Source: Galaxea fascicularis
Taxonomy: Eukaryota; Cnidaria; Anthozoa; Scleractinia; Euphylliidae
Direction of reading: 5' to 3'
DNA: 64,000 bases
Assembly (NCBI GenBank): GCA_948470475.1
Contig: OX419343.1
Location: forward strand, 9,167,268 to 9,231,267
Shown: in pieces, positions 46,801 to 56,925 of the stretch
Position numbering within the stretch: position 1 is the stretch's first letter
How the letters are laid out: each line of letters starts with the position of its first letter
Position numbers and translations under genes: made by a program
Notes under the pieces: model-generated
Seen by the model: the letters and a program-made list of their open reading frames with translations, nothing else
What the model was told of the DNA's origin: nothing
Databases searched by the model: none

Positions 46801-47978
46801 GGTCATTTTAGATATGAGTGTAGATCATTTTAGATCATTTTAGGTCATTTTAGGTCATTTTAGATCATTTTAGATCATTTTAGGTCATTCCTTCTTTTAG
46901 TAACTACGGTGATCTTAATACTGATAAAGACAGCATAGTTTGAATTGATCAAAACTCTCGGTTTCACAGAACTAGAACTTGACAAAAATATCGGACTGCC
47001 TCTCATTTGGTGATTTGAAAACCTTGACCTGCTGCCAGTCGAGGCTTTGGAAACGAGAGATAATCGTTTAGGTGGAAGGCAAAAAAAATTATATAAAAAA
47101 CCGAACGAGAACTGACGAAGGTTTCAAAACAATGATATTTGGCTATCAGTAGAAGTACTGGTTTCAATACTTGTAAGTAAGTTGAAGAAAAAGAGAATCG
47201 CGGAATCGAACGCGCTTTCTAGAACGAACAGATGCGCTCAAGTTGATGGTATAACAAGAAACCATGCAAATGAATCCTGATAAAAGGCTTGTTGTCCCAC
47301 CCGATGCAACGTGAGTCGGTTGTCTGATCGCTCATGAATTCGAAACATGCATAAAGCAAATGACTGCGTGAGAGATATTTTACAACACGGTCCTGTTGTG
47401 TAACGCGAATAAAAGGGATCAACGTTTGGCAAACTCAATGCTTGGGTCGAACGTCCAACTTCACATGATACGAATGAACTACATTGCAGTTTGGGTCTAC
47501 CCAAATGGATAAAGCTCGACCGTTAGAACTTGAAAACTTGCAAGAAAGGCTACCCTATAAACCTTTCCCAAGGGAAATGTAAAACTAAACGGTGCTGAAA
47601 ATTGATCATTAGCTCTTGACCAAACTCTGGGCGTAGTGAAAAAAAAAAAAACGTCTGTTTAGCTTAAACATTGACCATATTTCATTAGATGAACTGTGCA
47701 AGACAATGTCCTGCATTCTCCATACCTTTCCCATCACCGCTAAACGCTGTTACACCTCCCTGGCTGTCGTAGTTGGCTTCCCTCGTCACGTTCCTAGATC
47801 GATGGAAATATTCGTCATAATCTATGACTTCCTCGCCGTTTTCGTTTTTCCAGGAAAGCATAGACGTTTTGGTGATCCTGTTCACCATTGATGACTTTCC
47901 ATCCACTGAATGTTGCAGCCCTTGACAAGTCAACAATATTAGCAGAGCGCAGAGACACATCTCTTCTTGAATCGCCAT
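40810..47978 (-). CDS. Galaxin: secreted di-cysteine repeat protein (about 793 aa, two coding exons)
   Basis: Exon 1 (47978-47726) starts MAIQEEMCLCALLILLTC, a signal peptide, followed by a polar/acidic region (ENGEEVIDYDEYF). It ends in phase 1 at AAAG/GTATGG. Exon 2 (42938-40810) begins after CTTTACGCAG, also in phase 1, so the join reads GDGK-E-GKCTTHVRYRR. RYRR is a furin-type site just before the first cysteine pair, as in known galaxins. Then follow roughly 28-residue units with paired cysteines (CCSGR...GIRSACCGYVAYN), most in two-unit blocks. Galaxin is a soluble organic-matrix protein of coral skeleton; disulfides between CC pairs are thought to build a network. At about 793 aa it is more than twice the length I recall for Acropora galaxin (about 340). 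An AATAAA lies downstream at about 40648. Joining the two exons is inference; more exons in the 4.8-kb intron are possible. Confidence 0.82.
40985..42305 (-). repeat. 168-bp tandem repeats inside galaxin exon 2
   Basis: The block around ACAACACATTTG recurs every 168 bp (about 41101, 41269, 41437, 41605, 41773, 41941, 42109, 42277). Each unit encodes 56 residues, two 28-residue galaxin half-repeats (GRITPKRGIRSACC and GRVVNKNGVSSRCC types). Units are nearly identical, unlike the diverged repeats at both ends of the protein. Confidence 0.92.
43560..44040 (+). repeat. Dispersed repeat, copy 1 (partner at 58540-59030)
   Basis: Shared blocks in the same order: GCATTTGAATCTTGT, ATCACGCATCATGG, TTTTGGGAATTTATT, CGACTGGTTC, TCTCGAGTCACCGGC, AGAATGGACAGTGAC, GATGACACACACCACGATT. 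It lies in the large galaxin intron. There are no terminal repeats and no coding frame. The family is unknown. Confidence 0.75.
44675..44825 (+). mobile_element. Penelope terminal-repeat-like fragment
   Basis: Contains GATAAAACCAAAT, a TTCCCCCACCGAAACACCAC block and TTCTTTAGAAACTA, matching the segment downstream of the hammerhead at 7150-7250. An inner inverted pair (GATAATGGAAATTGA and TCAATTTCCATTATC) is added here. No hammerhead motif is seen. Confidence 0.5.
45129..45298. mobile_element. MITE with GGCCATTTCCGA termini, copy 2
   Basis: A 170-bp near-perfect palindrome flanked by TA on both sides (45127-45128, 45299-45300). It shares ends and the AAAGCGAGTCTAAGTGC block with copy 1 at 40147. 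TA duplication suggests a Tc1/mariner-type or similar helper. Confidence 0.85.
45765..46908. mobile_element. Fold-back transposon with CTAAAATGATC arrays and 10-bp target duplications
   Basis: A 1144-bp element with arms of about 330-360 bp. Ends are CGTAGTTACTAAAAGAAGGA and its reverse complement. GTGATCTTAA flanks both sides (45755-45764, 46909-46918), a 10-bp duplication within the size range of Mutator-like elements. Each arm holds a degenerate array of CTAAAATGATC/CTAAAATGACC units (45790-45985 and 46730-46890), then a unique segment shared by both arms (ACCTACAACCAGTTGCACGT). The middle carries several copies of AACGTGGTTTTCATT. No transposase frame. Confidence 0.85.
46919..47684. other. 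Galaxin intron, nothing recognised
   Basis: Intron sequence just 3' of the signal-peptide exon (minus-strand gene). No coding or repeat structure supported. Confidence 0.4.
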
Positions 47979-48051
47979 TCTTTACTGCGCACCGCAAGAT
48001 CGACTTATTCCGGTGGATTCTGCCTCTTTGTTGAATCGCCTTAGGTAATTA

Positions 48052-48058
48052 CTTTATA
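48052..48058 (-). promoter_or_regulatory. Putative TATA box of the galaxin gene
   Basis: Minus-strand TATAAAG lies about 75 nt upstream of the ATG at 47978. This would place the start of transcription near 48025 and leave a 5' untranslated region of about 45-50 nt. Based on position and sequence only. Confidence 0.4.
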
Positions 48059-48300
48059 GTGGGAGGTTTTGTTTTTTAAATATTCAAGTCATATTTTGAT
48101 TTGACGGCTGTCATCATGGAACTAAACACCCGCCTCCCATAAATTCTGCAAATATTTATAACAATAACTACTATGTGTCTCAGTTAGTACGCGCGCTGTG
48201 ATTGGTTAATTTTGGGGGGCCGTACTCTATTATACTGCCCGCTAAATTTGAAAGATTCCTTTTTGGTGCGCCCGATTGACCTTGGAGATATAATAAATAT

Positions 48301-48457
48301 CTTACTAACCTCGTTTTCTCGATCCGTACTGAAAGTAACGGATCCTCATTTTTTTCCCGTTGATTTATGGCCCGCGCGCTTCGCGCTTGGGCCATAAGCA
48401 AACGGGAAAAAACTCGGTCCGTAACTTTCCGCACGGACCTCGAACTCGGTTAGTAAG
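48301..48457. repeat. Fold-back element with CTTACTAACC ends
   Basis: CTTACTAACCTCG at the left is mirrored by CGGTTAGTAAG at the right. Inside, TTTTTTCCCGTTGATTTATG and GGGCCATAAGCAAACGGGAA face each other around a GCGCGCTTCGCGC hairpin tip. About 157 bp with imperfect arms, upstream of the galaxin promoter. Confidence 0.7.
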
Positions 48458-48769
48458 ACGTATTTATAACAACTTGAACTCGCAACTCCCTACTTATCAA
48501 GGCTCCAATAAATTTTCTTCTACCAATATTTGGTGTGAGACATCCACCATATACATTTGTATCACCTGCAGTTATTTCTTTGTAGATTTGGTCTAACTCA
48601 TGCATGGTCAGATTTGTCTGAATATTGTTCAAAATCATCACTTATTCCAAACTCCCTTCGTCTCTTTTGAATCGTAGATACACTTACGTGAAGCAGGTTA
48701 TGGAAGAGTGAGGACGCGTCTTGAAACACTCCGCGGAAATTTCCGAATTTTCATAAGTTTAACATACCG

Positions 48770-50190
48770 TCTGTGGAAAAACTGATCTCCACTGTTAAAA
48801 GAAAAACAAGATCTTCAAATTCTTCTGACGATACCATCTGCTCCCCCGAAGAAAAAAGACAGAAGGACATTTCTTATTCGGAAGATACTATCCGTAAAGA
48901 TTTCAACATGGCGGAGGACCTTGAGGGGAAAGTTGATCTCATCTAATCTAAACTATCCAAGCTCGATAAACTCGACGATATAGAACTGCGCCTTAATAAT
49001 CTCGCCACTGCTGTTTCAAGCGTTGAAGAGTCAGCGAGCAAGCCAGAAAGGGATATGTCCGTCTTAGATTCTAAGTTCAAGAATACCGATCAATCAGTAA
49101 GCGAACTCAAGGAGCGCCTGACCTTTTGCGATGAAGAGATTGTTGATATCAAAAAAGCCACTTATGACCTGAAAGAGAACCACTCATTAACTTCTGAGCA
49201 GTTACGCAAGCAAATTCTATATCTGGAATGTTATAGCAGAAGGGAAAACTTAAAATTTATTGGCGTCACTGAACGAATTATTTCTGGTGAATGCACTCTC
49301 CGTCTTGACGAAAAGGAAGAAACAAGCGAGGACACCGCGGAAGTTGTCTACAAGTTTCTCGAAGAAGAGTTAGACATCAAAGATTCTCATCAGAAAGTTG
49401 AATTTCAACGTGTTTATCGCTCAGGTAAACAGGGTAGGAATGTCCCACGTCCAATCTTAGTCAGATTTCTCCGCTACGCCGACCGCGAGGAGGCTTTTTA
49501 CAGAAAGCACGCAGGAAGCTTAGAGATATTAACTTTCCCGTTTATGAAGACATTCTTAAGGATCTGTATGACATTCGGAAAGGTCAAATGAGTAAGTTAA
49601 AAGCAGCGAAAAAAAAAAAAAAAAGGTTTAAACGCCTTCTTCAGCAAAGCACAACCTGATCGTTTATTTATCGATGATAAATTTGTTCCGGTAAATCGAA
49701 ATTTTATAAAGGCATTTGTCATACCCAAAATCATGTTTCGGGCTTCCCTTATTTGCCTCTCTAGAAACAAAATAAAACAAGTTCAAATTATATTATCTAC
49801 AACTTTTTATGGCAAGGGAAAGACAAAATCAAATGCCTTGCCCTCATAAGTGACCACAAGGACGGAGGGTTAAGAATACCTCACAGACACACAGTACATT
49901 ATGCGTCTTAAAAAGTATTCTGAAGATTACGGAAGCTCTTGGAAAGAAGTACTCTGCTTTTCTCTCAAAGATCATGGCAGCAAATTGCTTCTGCATTGCA
50001 ATTTTAGCATTGACGACCTGTCCAACTGCCTTCCTAGTTTTTACAGGGAATGCCTTGCAGTCTGGTCCAAATTATCTGTCAAACCTGTTCTGATATGTGA
50101 ACAACTTTTAAGTCAAATTTTATGGAACAACCAGTTTCTTCGTATTGATGGTAAAACTGTCTTTTGTCGCAACTCTTTTCTAAGAGCATG
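48770..50190 (+). pseudogene. Degenerate L1/Tx1-type LINE: ORF1 plus C-terminal ORF2
   Basis: From 48770 a frame resembling an ORF1 protein runs through a stop at about 48943 and continues at 49055-49591 with a coiled coil, then LYLECYSRRENLKFIGV and later RPILVRFLRYADREEAFYRK, typical of LINE ORF1 RNA-binding domains. After a frameshift and an A-run (49610), ORF2 C-terminal pieces follow (KDKIKCLALISDHKDGGLRI across a stop; DDLSNCLPSFYRECLAVWSK, 49901-50191). The endonuclease and reverse transcriptase are missing, so this is an internally deleted, dead copy. Confidence 0.75.
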
Positions 50191-50619
50191 ATAACTCTTG
50201 CTAACATTTTGACGAGCAATGGATGTTGTGGAACATTTGCTTGCATAATTAAGTAATGTATGGAACTAAGTAAAGATTAATTGTAACATTGAAACAAACG
50301 TTAATTGAAGACGAAATAAGTGGGAACATCCTGCGATGTGAACGATTGTGGGACATTTCGTGCCCTGAATACAAAGTGTGACAGTTGTGTAATTGGATTA
50401 GTCTAGGTTAAAGTGAAAGTCATGCAGAACTGTAATTTGGGAAATTAAGGATGTACGTAACAGGGTGTAAACTTCCGCTTTTACCAGTAAAGTAGATAAG
50501 TAGAGAAATGTTGTACGTGTAAGTTAGACGTTGAAAGGATCGTGAATGGAACTTGTTACCAGATTGAACGAATGTGTCCGTGAAGTGTGAATAAAGTACC
50601 AGAAAGAATACAGTCCTAA

Positions 50620-51476
50620 GGGACCGTTCATTTTTTAAGGGATAGGGGGGGGGGGGGGGGGGCGGCTGGTGGGATTTGGGGGAATGCCATGTAGCAATTG
50701 TATGACCCCCCCTCAGCTTGCCAATTTTCTCACATGACCCCCCCTCAAAAGGATTTTTTTTTGGGTTGACCCCCCCCCTCCCTCCTCCAAAAAAAGTTGC
50801 ACCTGGTATTTTAAACTTTAATACGTATGAATATCTCTATCTTGATTTGTTTTGAACTGTTACATTCCACGTAACATGATAGCAATTTTTGATATGTGCT
50901 TGCTATGAAGTAAATAAATTTTTACAAATGTATCAAAAGCTGTTTTTTTTGACAAATCTCATATCATCTCAAAAGAATGAATAGTCAATTTCCGATCTCC
51001 TAGTTATGGCTCTTCCTGAGCGTGTTGTAACTGGCCGCTCATCGCTGTCTTCCTCATCTGCAGCAATGAATGCAAGGATGACATCATTTGAGTCGTTACT
51101 TTGAAACTGTTTTAGAGTGATTTTACTTAACCTGTGAAACAGTATCTAACTATCAGTGCGAAAAAGTTATAATTAAACAAAAGAAAACAACAGAATTAAT
51201 GTGTATTATTAATTGTAATTGTATAGTATCTATTTCACGGGTTATGTAAAATCACTCTAGCATAGAACAGACGTTCATATTTCGTGAATAAAGCAGAATT
51301 TCTTATCAATTTGTGAAAACTTCACTCCACTTTTTTTTTTATCTCAGAATTTCGCCTGACCCCCCCTTTCCTTCTTTTTTTTTGGGGGCAGCCCCCCCAT
51401 TAAAGCCATATTTTTCGCGTGCCCCCCCCAAATCCCACCAGCCTCCCCCCCTATCCCTTAAAAAATGAACGGTCCC
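50620..51476. mobile_element. Non-autonomous DNA transposon with TAA duplications and poly-G/poly-C termini
   Basis: The ends are inverted repeats of about 60 bp: GGGACCGTTCATTTTTTAAG, GGGATA, then a run of about 18 G, then GGTGGGATTTGGGGG; the mirror is at 51417-51476. TAA flanks both ends (50617-50619, 51477-51479). Inside, CTGACCCCCCCTC-type strings recur. It is 857 bp with no transposase. It appears to sit within the LINE remnant, whose ORF2-like tail resumes at 51480. Confidence 0.85.
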
Positions 51477-51479
51477 TAA

Positions 51480-51775
51480 GTGTTGAACCAGCGAGCGCGG
51501 CAATTTTCCAACCGCTGAGGAAAATTCCGCAAAAAAACCCTAAAAAACCTAAAACCGTGGTCTTTTCTAAGGCAAAGGGACTCAATGCTAACGATTACTT
51601 CCCGCTATTGCTCGGTATAGTCAACTCTCTTCCTCTCGCATGGAAAAAGCTTGTTAAGTCCAAAGAAGCGGGTACAGTACAGATTCCATCTTACTCTCAT
51701 AACACATTGTCTAACTTCACCCTTTGTCTAGAAGATGATGTATTATCACTTGATTTATTAATTAACATCCTCTAA
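51480..51775 (+). pseudogene. Probable tail of the LINE ORF2, beyond the inserted transposon
   Basis: Reads EPASAAIFQPLRKIPQKN, then KAKGLNANDYFPLLLGIVNS, PLAWKKL and a stop. The spacing resembles the last part of L1-type ORF2 proteins (short helix, then a-x-x-W). Assigned mainly by position next to the ORF2 fragment ending at 50190; the link is inference. Confidence 0.4.
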
Positions 51776-52129
51776 ATTGCATTGGAATTTTGTGAAATTA
51801 ATTCAGGTCTCTCCCTTCAGCATGCCACAAATACACCACTTTGTTCCACGAGTGTAGTCCCCCCTATAGTATCGGTCCAGAAAGCCTCATCACTTGCGCA
51901 CAGACTAATAACTCAGAATTTTAAAGAAAACGACAAAACGTTTAAGTCTACAAGACATGTTTCTGTCATCTTCAGTTGAATAGAGTACAAAGCATTGGAA
52001 GTTGAATTTATAAGTAGGAAAAAGTGCTAATTATGCTAGTAACAACGGAATCTACATAAAACGTGACAATGCCAGAATTAAAAGGATAGCTTAAGATTTA
52101 CATGGTGTAATTGTTGGTTCAAAGAGGGT

Positions 52130-52730
52130 TGTTCTCCTTGAATATGAAAGGCCTCTTTTATCTTGAGTTGAAAAGTCGTAGAAGCGTGATCTAAAATATG
52201 ATAACAGTCTACTGAACAGAGGGCGCGACGATGTGTTTGCAAATGTGAGAGGCCCTATCACTGACTAGGTGCTCATGCACGCGTGTGGAAAAATGTCGGG
52301 TTGTCTCGCCGACATAACAGGCATTACAGCCCGCACAAAGCCCGCCGGGGACAGGGTCCTTCACACCAAAGAAGTTGCCTATTTTAAAGAAGGAAAAAAC
52401 TAGTTTAATGTCCAAATCATTATAATAGAGATAAAGTAACGAATCTTTTTCTGAGTAACGACAGAAAAATGACCATGTAAGGTAGTTTAAAGTAAAATAT
52501 AGGTGAAGTGGGAAGAGAACCCTGGGAACAATGATTACTTAGGGTCACAGCAATGTAGCGGTTAACAATCCTTTCAATTAAATGGGCAGGGAAAAGATTC
52601 TTTTTTAAGATTTCCATTAGCTTAGTAATGTCTTCGTGTAGCCCCAACTAGGTGTTGTTGATTTTATAGGCTCTATCAACAAGAGTCCTAATGATACCCA
52701 CTTTGTAAGAGTACGAGGGAAAACTGAAAT
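52130..52730 (-). pseudogene. 3' fragment of a Penelope-like element (RT tail and GIY-YIG endonuclease)
   Basis: Minus-strand pieces in order: FPSYSYKVGIIRTLVDRAYK, LKKNLFPAHLIERIVNRYIA, YFKLPYM, then after a frameshift DIKLVFSFFKIGNFFGVKDP and CAGCNACYVGETTRHFSTRV. The last part is the GIY-YIG endonuclease start as found in Penelope-like elements (the C-x-x-C-Y-V-G-E-T form). Frameshifts between 52415 and 52440 and loss of the main RT make it dead. Confidence 0.8.
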
Positions 52731-52739
52731 AATTAGTTA

Positions 52740-55332
52740 AGGGGGTATACTACCCTAGAGCACCTTTTTCTTCAAAATCAAATTTAGTCAGAAGAAACTA
52801 CCATCATGCAACTCGTTGCCATGAATGATGACAAACACAATGATGTTTGAGTCTCTTGTTGCCATGGTAACCGAGCCAGCTTTCCTCAGGCATCTTAAAA
52901 AGTGCTTTCTTCGTAAAAATAAATGAGCCAAAACAATTTATCACTAAGGGAAGAAACAATTTTTTATAGATTATGTCTATTATGATCTAGGTTGTGAACC
53001 TAAACTGGTGGACTGACTCTGATTATTTGCAGAGAGATAAATCTTTAAAGTTTAACTTTGCGCCTATACCTAGCATCAGTGTTTTGCATGCTATACAAGA
53101 ACAATTCAACAGATTTAGCTTTATTTTGGTTCACGACCTAGAAGAGTTATTAGCCTCCAGCTTGAGGTCCAGAAAGCTGGTAAAAGTCAAATAATGGAAA
53201 GAACAGAGTTTTTGTCATTCACAAATTCCATGCAAGTTTCACAGTTCAAAACTGTATAGGGTCAAGAAAAAAATTGCTGGAATCAGATTTTGCCATCTTT
53301 TCCAGAAATTCTAGTGCAAAAGTGCTTGTCATGCATCAAGACAAGGAAAAAAAATGGTATGACAATGCATTTCTCCAGCAGAGCAACAGCATAGAAATTG
53401 CATGAGAATAACCAAATAGCTCCAAAATAGTGCAAGAATGAAATGGAAATCTTACCTCGCAAACCAGCACTCTAAACAAATCTTTCTTCAACTTAATCCT
53501 TTATTCAGAGCATCAAAATTACAAAACACTTCTTCTGCTTCCAACGTAAATAGGAAGTGTGGGAAAAATGTCAAACAAGAGCTCAATTAGCTCCCTTTTC
53601 AACAGCAACCTCAACCAAGCAGCCAAGCAGCAAGAATCTGACCCCATTGCATCCTGGGAAATTTGGCATATCTTTGAGCGGGAAAGTCTGCCTTCGAACA
53701 ATTTGATATTTTCTTCACCAGTCTCTGACCAGCCTTGAATCTTGCACCAAAAGTTATCCAGGTATTTTCAACTTTCGATGGAACTTCCACAAATGCAGAT
53801 TGAAGCCTGGTGAGACAAGGCTCATTTGCTTTACGGCCCCTTGTCCATGAACAACAAACTGGCAGCAGCTCGAATCGAGCATTTGAACAAAGTTTGTCAC
53901 ATTCACAGTGCCAATAAACAGTTCTTTGAAATTGGCAAGGTTTAAGCCTTCTCAGCCCTTGATGATGAGCTCCGGCACCAGCAAATGACCCAAAACACAG
54001 CAAATTAAGGCAATTTGGACTCACTTTCAAGGTAATTCTGCAGACGATCTTGTCGATCAGAAAGCGAATTCAAATGCACCGAGGTGCCACGTGACAATGT
54101 ACACAAACACCATTCCCAGTCCCCCCCACCAAAACCCTTGGAGAAAGAAGAGTTTAAAGGTACCCCACCCCCGTCTCCCTTTTAGCAAAAAAACTAAGAT
54201 TTTCATACATTTTCTAGAGTAGAAGACCTCCTTAATAACCCAGTAAACGTTTTCTTACGATACATAGTTATAAAAGAATTGGGATGATTATTATCAACTA
54301 GGACATCCATCTAAAGAAGGTAATTTGTGATGAGCTTCCTTTTCCATAGTGAAACCTATGTTGGGTGTCTAGAGTTGATGTAGTTAAAAAATACATTGGC
54401 ATCACGTTCCGAGTGAAAAAAACACTCGGAGCCAGTTCTCCTCAATCGCAAGCCCGCAATGAATTGTAGGCCAAAAAATAAATTCACCATACTGCGGAAA
54501 ATAATTCTCAGTGCCACGAAAAAATAATTTTCGCTGTACTACTGATGAATACAAAATAGTTCGCTGTATCAGTCAAAAATAACTCTTTGTACGATAAAAA
54601 AAAATCATTCGTAGAACCACAAAAAAAATTAATCAGACTTCTTTTACATAAAAATATTTCATGCTGCTAAAAATAATCAGAAAAAAGCTGTTTTGTGCTA
54701 CCGATAAAAATACACAACAGGCCAGTAAAAGGTACAACATCGACCCAAAAAACTGACAAGTGGAGCATTCATTTTTATTATCAGTATTTTGACCAGAGCA
54801 GGCCTCCATTCTTATCTCTTTGACTCTTGATTTCATTTGTTAGATGGTTTTGACTATGGTCTGACAGTGACCAAAAAGACGGCAATATAAATAGCCAAGT
54901 TGAAGTGAAAGTGGAGATCTGGGACCTTACAGGAATTAAACGCCGGAAGTATCTAAAGCTTTGCTGTGCTGTGGTAACACTTTTAAGCATCATGCGGGTG
55001 AGAAAATCGGTTGACATCACGTTCCTCCATAAGAACCACTCAGGGAGCCGGGGGGGAAGGGGGAAGGGGGGGCAGGAGGAGGGAAAAACGTCACACTTAC
55101 ACTCGAATCAATTGCTTATCATGGAAAAAGACTGAGCCGTAAATTTTTCATGGTATATATTGCTTTTAAAAGTGCACCAGGTATGCCAGTACCCGAGGCA
55201 AGGGCGCGTGAATATTATGCGCAGTAACAACGCGATAATGTGCAACGGCAAATGGTCAATAAGTGCTGTGAACTTGGCCATTGAGCGAAGCATCACAAAT
55301 GCATATTTTCTTCAGAATCGCATAGCTAAAGG

Positions 55333-55363
<31 letters not shown>

Positions 55364-55366
55364 AGG

Positions 55367-55399
<33 letters not shown>

Positions 55400-55490
55400 G
55401 GATATTGCTGACGTGAGTCGCGAGTAGAAATTGTTGCTGTCGTGAAAACAAATATGCAACTCGTGCTACAAAAATATCACCTCAGTGTAA
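52740..55490. other. No gene recognised
   Basis: About 2.7 kb of non-coding sequence. A 139-codon minus frame (53611-54030) ends in FPRMQWGQILAAWLLG but has no ATG at its start and no family I recognise; it may be repeat-derived. Region 54480-54640 is rich in AAAAATAAT strings, and G-runs lie at 55050-55080. Confidence 0.35.
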
Positions 55491-55856
55491 ATGGATGAAT
55501 TTACAGAAAATGAATGTCTGCCAAATTTCGAATTGAAATCTAAATTCAGTTTAGAAAATTTGAGGAAACTATTTACACTCAAAAGTACGAGAAAACGCAT
55601 TGAAGAAAAAAACAAAATGGCAGAGACGAGGGAAGAAAGCCAAACGACAGTTGTTGCCGCGGAAAAACAAACAAGCGTCGCGAAAGAAAACCAAACAGGT
55701 ATCCATGCCGAAAAGAGTCAAACATTTATACCGGAAAACCAAACCATTGTTACCTATACAGATGACGAACTGGTCTCTTTTAAGAACAACATGGTTTCAA
55801 AAAACACTAAAAAGAGCACAAGTACATCCGTACATCGTTTGCAGTCTTGGTTCTAA
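55491..55856 (+). CDS. Truncated protein resembling the N-terminus of Crypton-type (DUF3504-like) recombinases
   Basis: An ATG-started frame of 121 residues. The middle is low complexity, with loosely repeated ENQT/EKQT motifs (VAAEKQTSVAKENQTGIHAE). The end, DDELVSFKNNMVSKNTKKST followed by SVHRLQSWF, resembles the start of the core-binding region of Crypton-derived tyrosine recombinases (N-T-x-K-x-T ... W). The frame then stops where the helices should continue. So it is either a 5' fragment of a transposon gene, a first exon, or a small domesticated remnant. Family assignment is from memory and weak. Confidence 0.35.
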   Translation: MDEFTENECLPNFELKSKFSLENLRKLFTLKSTRKRIEEKNKMAETREESQTTVVAAEKQTSVAKENQTGIHAEKSQTFIPENQTIVTYTDDELVSFKNNMVSKNTKKSTSTSVHRLQSWF

Positions 55857-56339
55857 GCTTTTTAAAGCTATTTTCATAGTAGTTTACTGAGAAATTCCAG
55901 TCTTAATCATTATATTTTGCATGCAATTTTTATAACTGTGAAAAACGTACCGGTTTTTTTGGATCTTGTCAGATTTTAATACCGGACGCTTGAAGTTTTC
56001 CTCTTGCTTGAGCGCCGGTTTCAGTTGTTGATTGTCGGCGCCACATTTTGCCTAGTTGTATGGTAGGAGGCAAATCCAAGAACTATATCTATAAAATCTT
56101 CGTCTTTGTCTTATTTTGCACTTTCATCTTTTTTGCTGAAGATTGTACAATGTGAGGCACTGCTTTCTCCACGAGTTTGAAATAAAAGTGGCTTTCATTC
56201 TAAAAATACCTTGTTTCCTATTCGCTAGATCTTGACACCTGACTTTGAAAAGGTTTCCTTAGTTTGCGCACTGACACGGCTCACAAAAATACAAAACGTT
56301 TGGTTTCCCTGAGGGACTGGCTTTGGCTATGCGATTCAA

Positions 56340-56387
56340 GAAAAATTCACTGCCTGACGGGTGAATTCCACGTTAAATTTCACTTGA

Positions 56388-56450
<63 letters not shown>

Positions 56451-56484
56451 ACGTGGAATTCACCCGTCAGGCAGTGAATTTTTC
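56340..56484. mobile_element. Near-perfect 145-bp palindrome (MITE)
   Basis: GAAAAATTCACTGCCTGACG and its continuation to the GTTAAATTTCAC block are mirrored almost exactly at 56420-56484. The tip carries ACCGATATCGCAC, GCTTCGCGATTC and GTGCGATATCGGT. No coding capacity. As RNA or single-stranded DNA it would form a long hairpin. Confidence 0.85.
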
Positions 56485-56734
56485 TATATTGTTCTTCTTG
56501 CCATTCAGTTATTGTGCCGGCTGTGAATATTCATGTTTGACAATCAAGGCATTTTATCTTTCACGATTACTTCCTGTATTTCAGGTCACGATCGAATGTT
56601 TGGTCACTAGTACATGATGCTGGAAAGAACTGAGTTAAATACTGGCCACTTACCAATGGGACTCTAAGCGTTTAAATTTGAAAATTTTGGCGAGGTCATT
56701 TGGCCTTGGTTTTCTGGTGTCCATTTATATAGTT

Positions 56735-56925
56735 TTAAGATGGTGGCAAGGGAAGGGGGGGGGGGGGGGAAGGTCTAGATCACGTTTCACGAAATTAAAA
56801 CGTTCTTTTCACAACTCACGGAAAGCAAAGACATAATGAAAATCACGATTCACGAGGGAAAAAATAGGCATTTCACGAAAAAAAAAGGGCACGAGTTACG
56901 AAAATATTCTTTACCACGGATATTT
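56735..56925 (+). repeat. TTTCACG-rich repeat, copy 1
   Basis: Carries a G-run (56756-56769), then CACGTTTCACGAAATTAAAA, CACAACTCACGG, AAAATCACGATTCACGAGG, CATTTCACGAAAA, GAGTTACGAAAAT and TTTACCACG. It is colinear with 59051-59318. The shared unit is (A/T)TCACG at short intervals. Confidence 0.75.

Noticed and set aside
48770..49591. Coiled-coil protein considered as a host gene
   Set aside because: The SRRENL-type motif and flanking ORF2 pieces show that it is a LINE ORF1 remnant with an internal stop.
53611..54030. Minus-strand 139-codon frame with several cysteines
   Set aside because: No ATG at its start (TTG only), no family recognised, no splice context; probably repeat-derived or chance.
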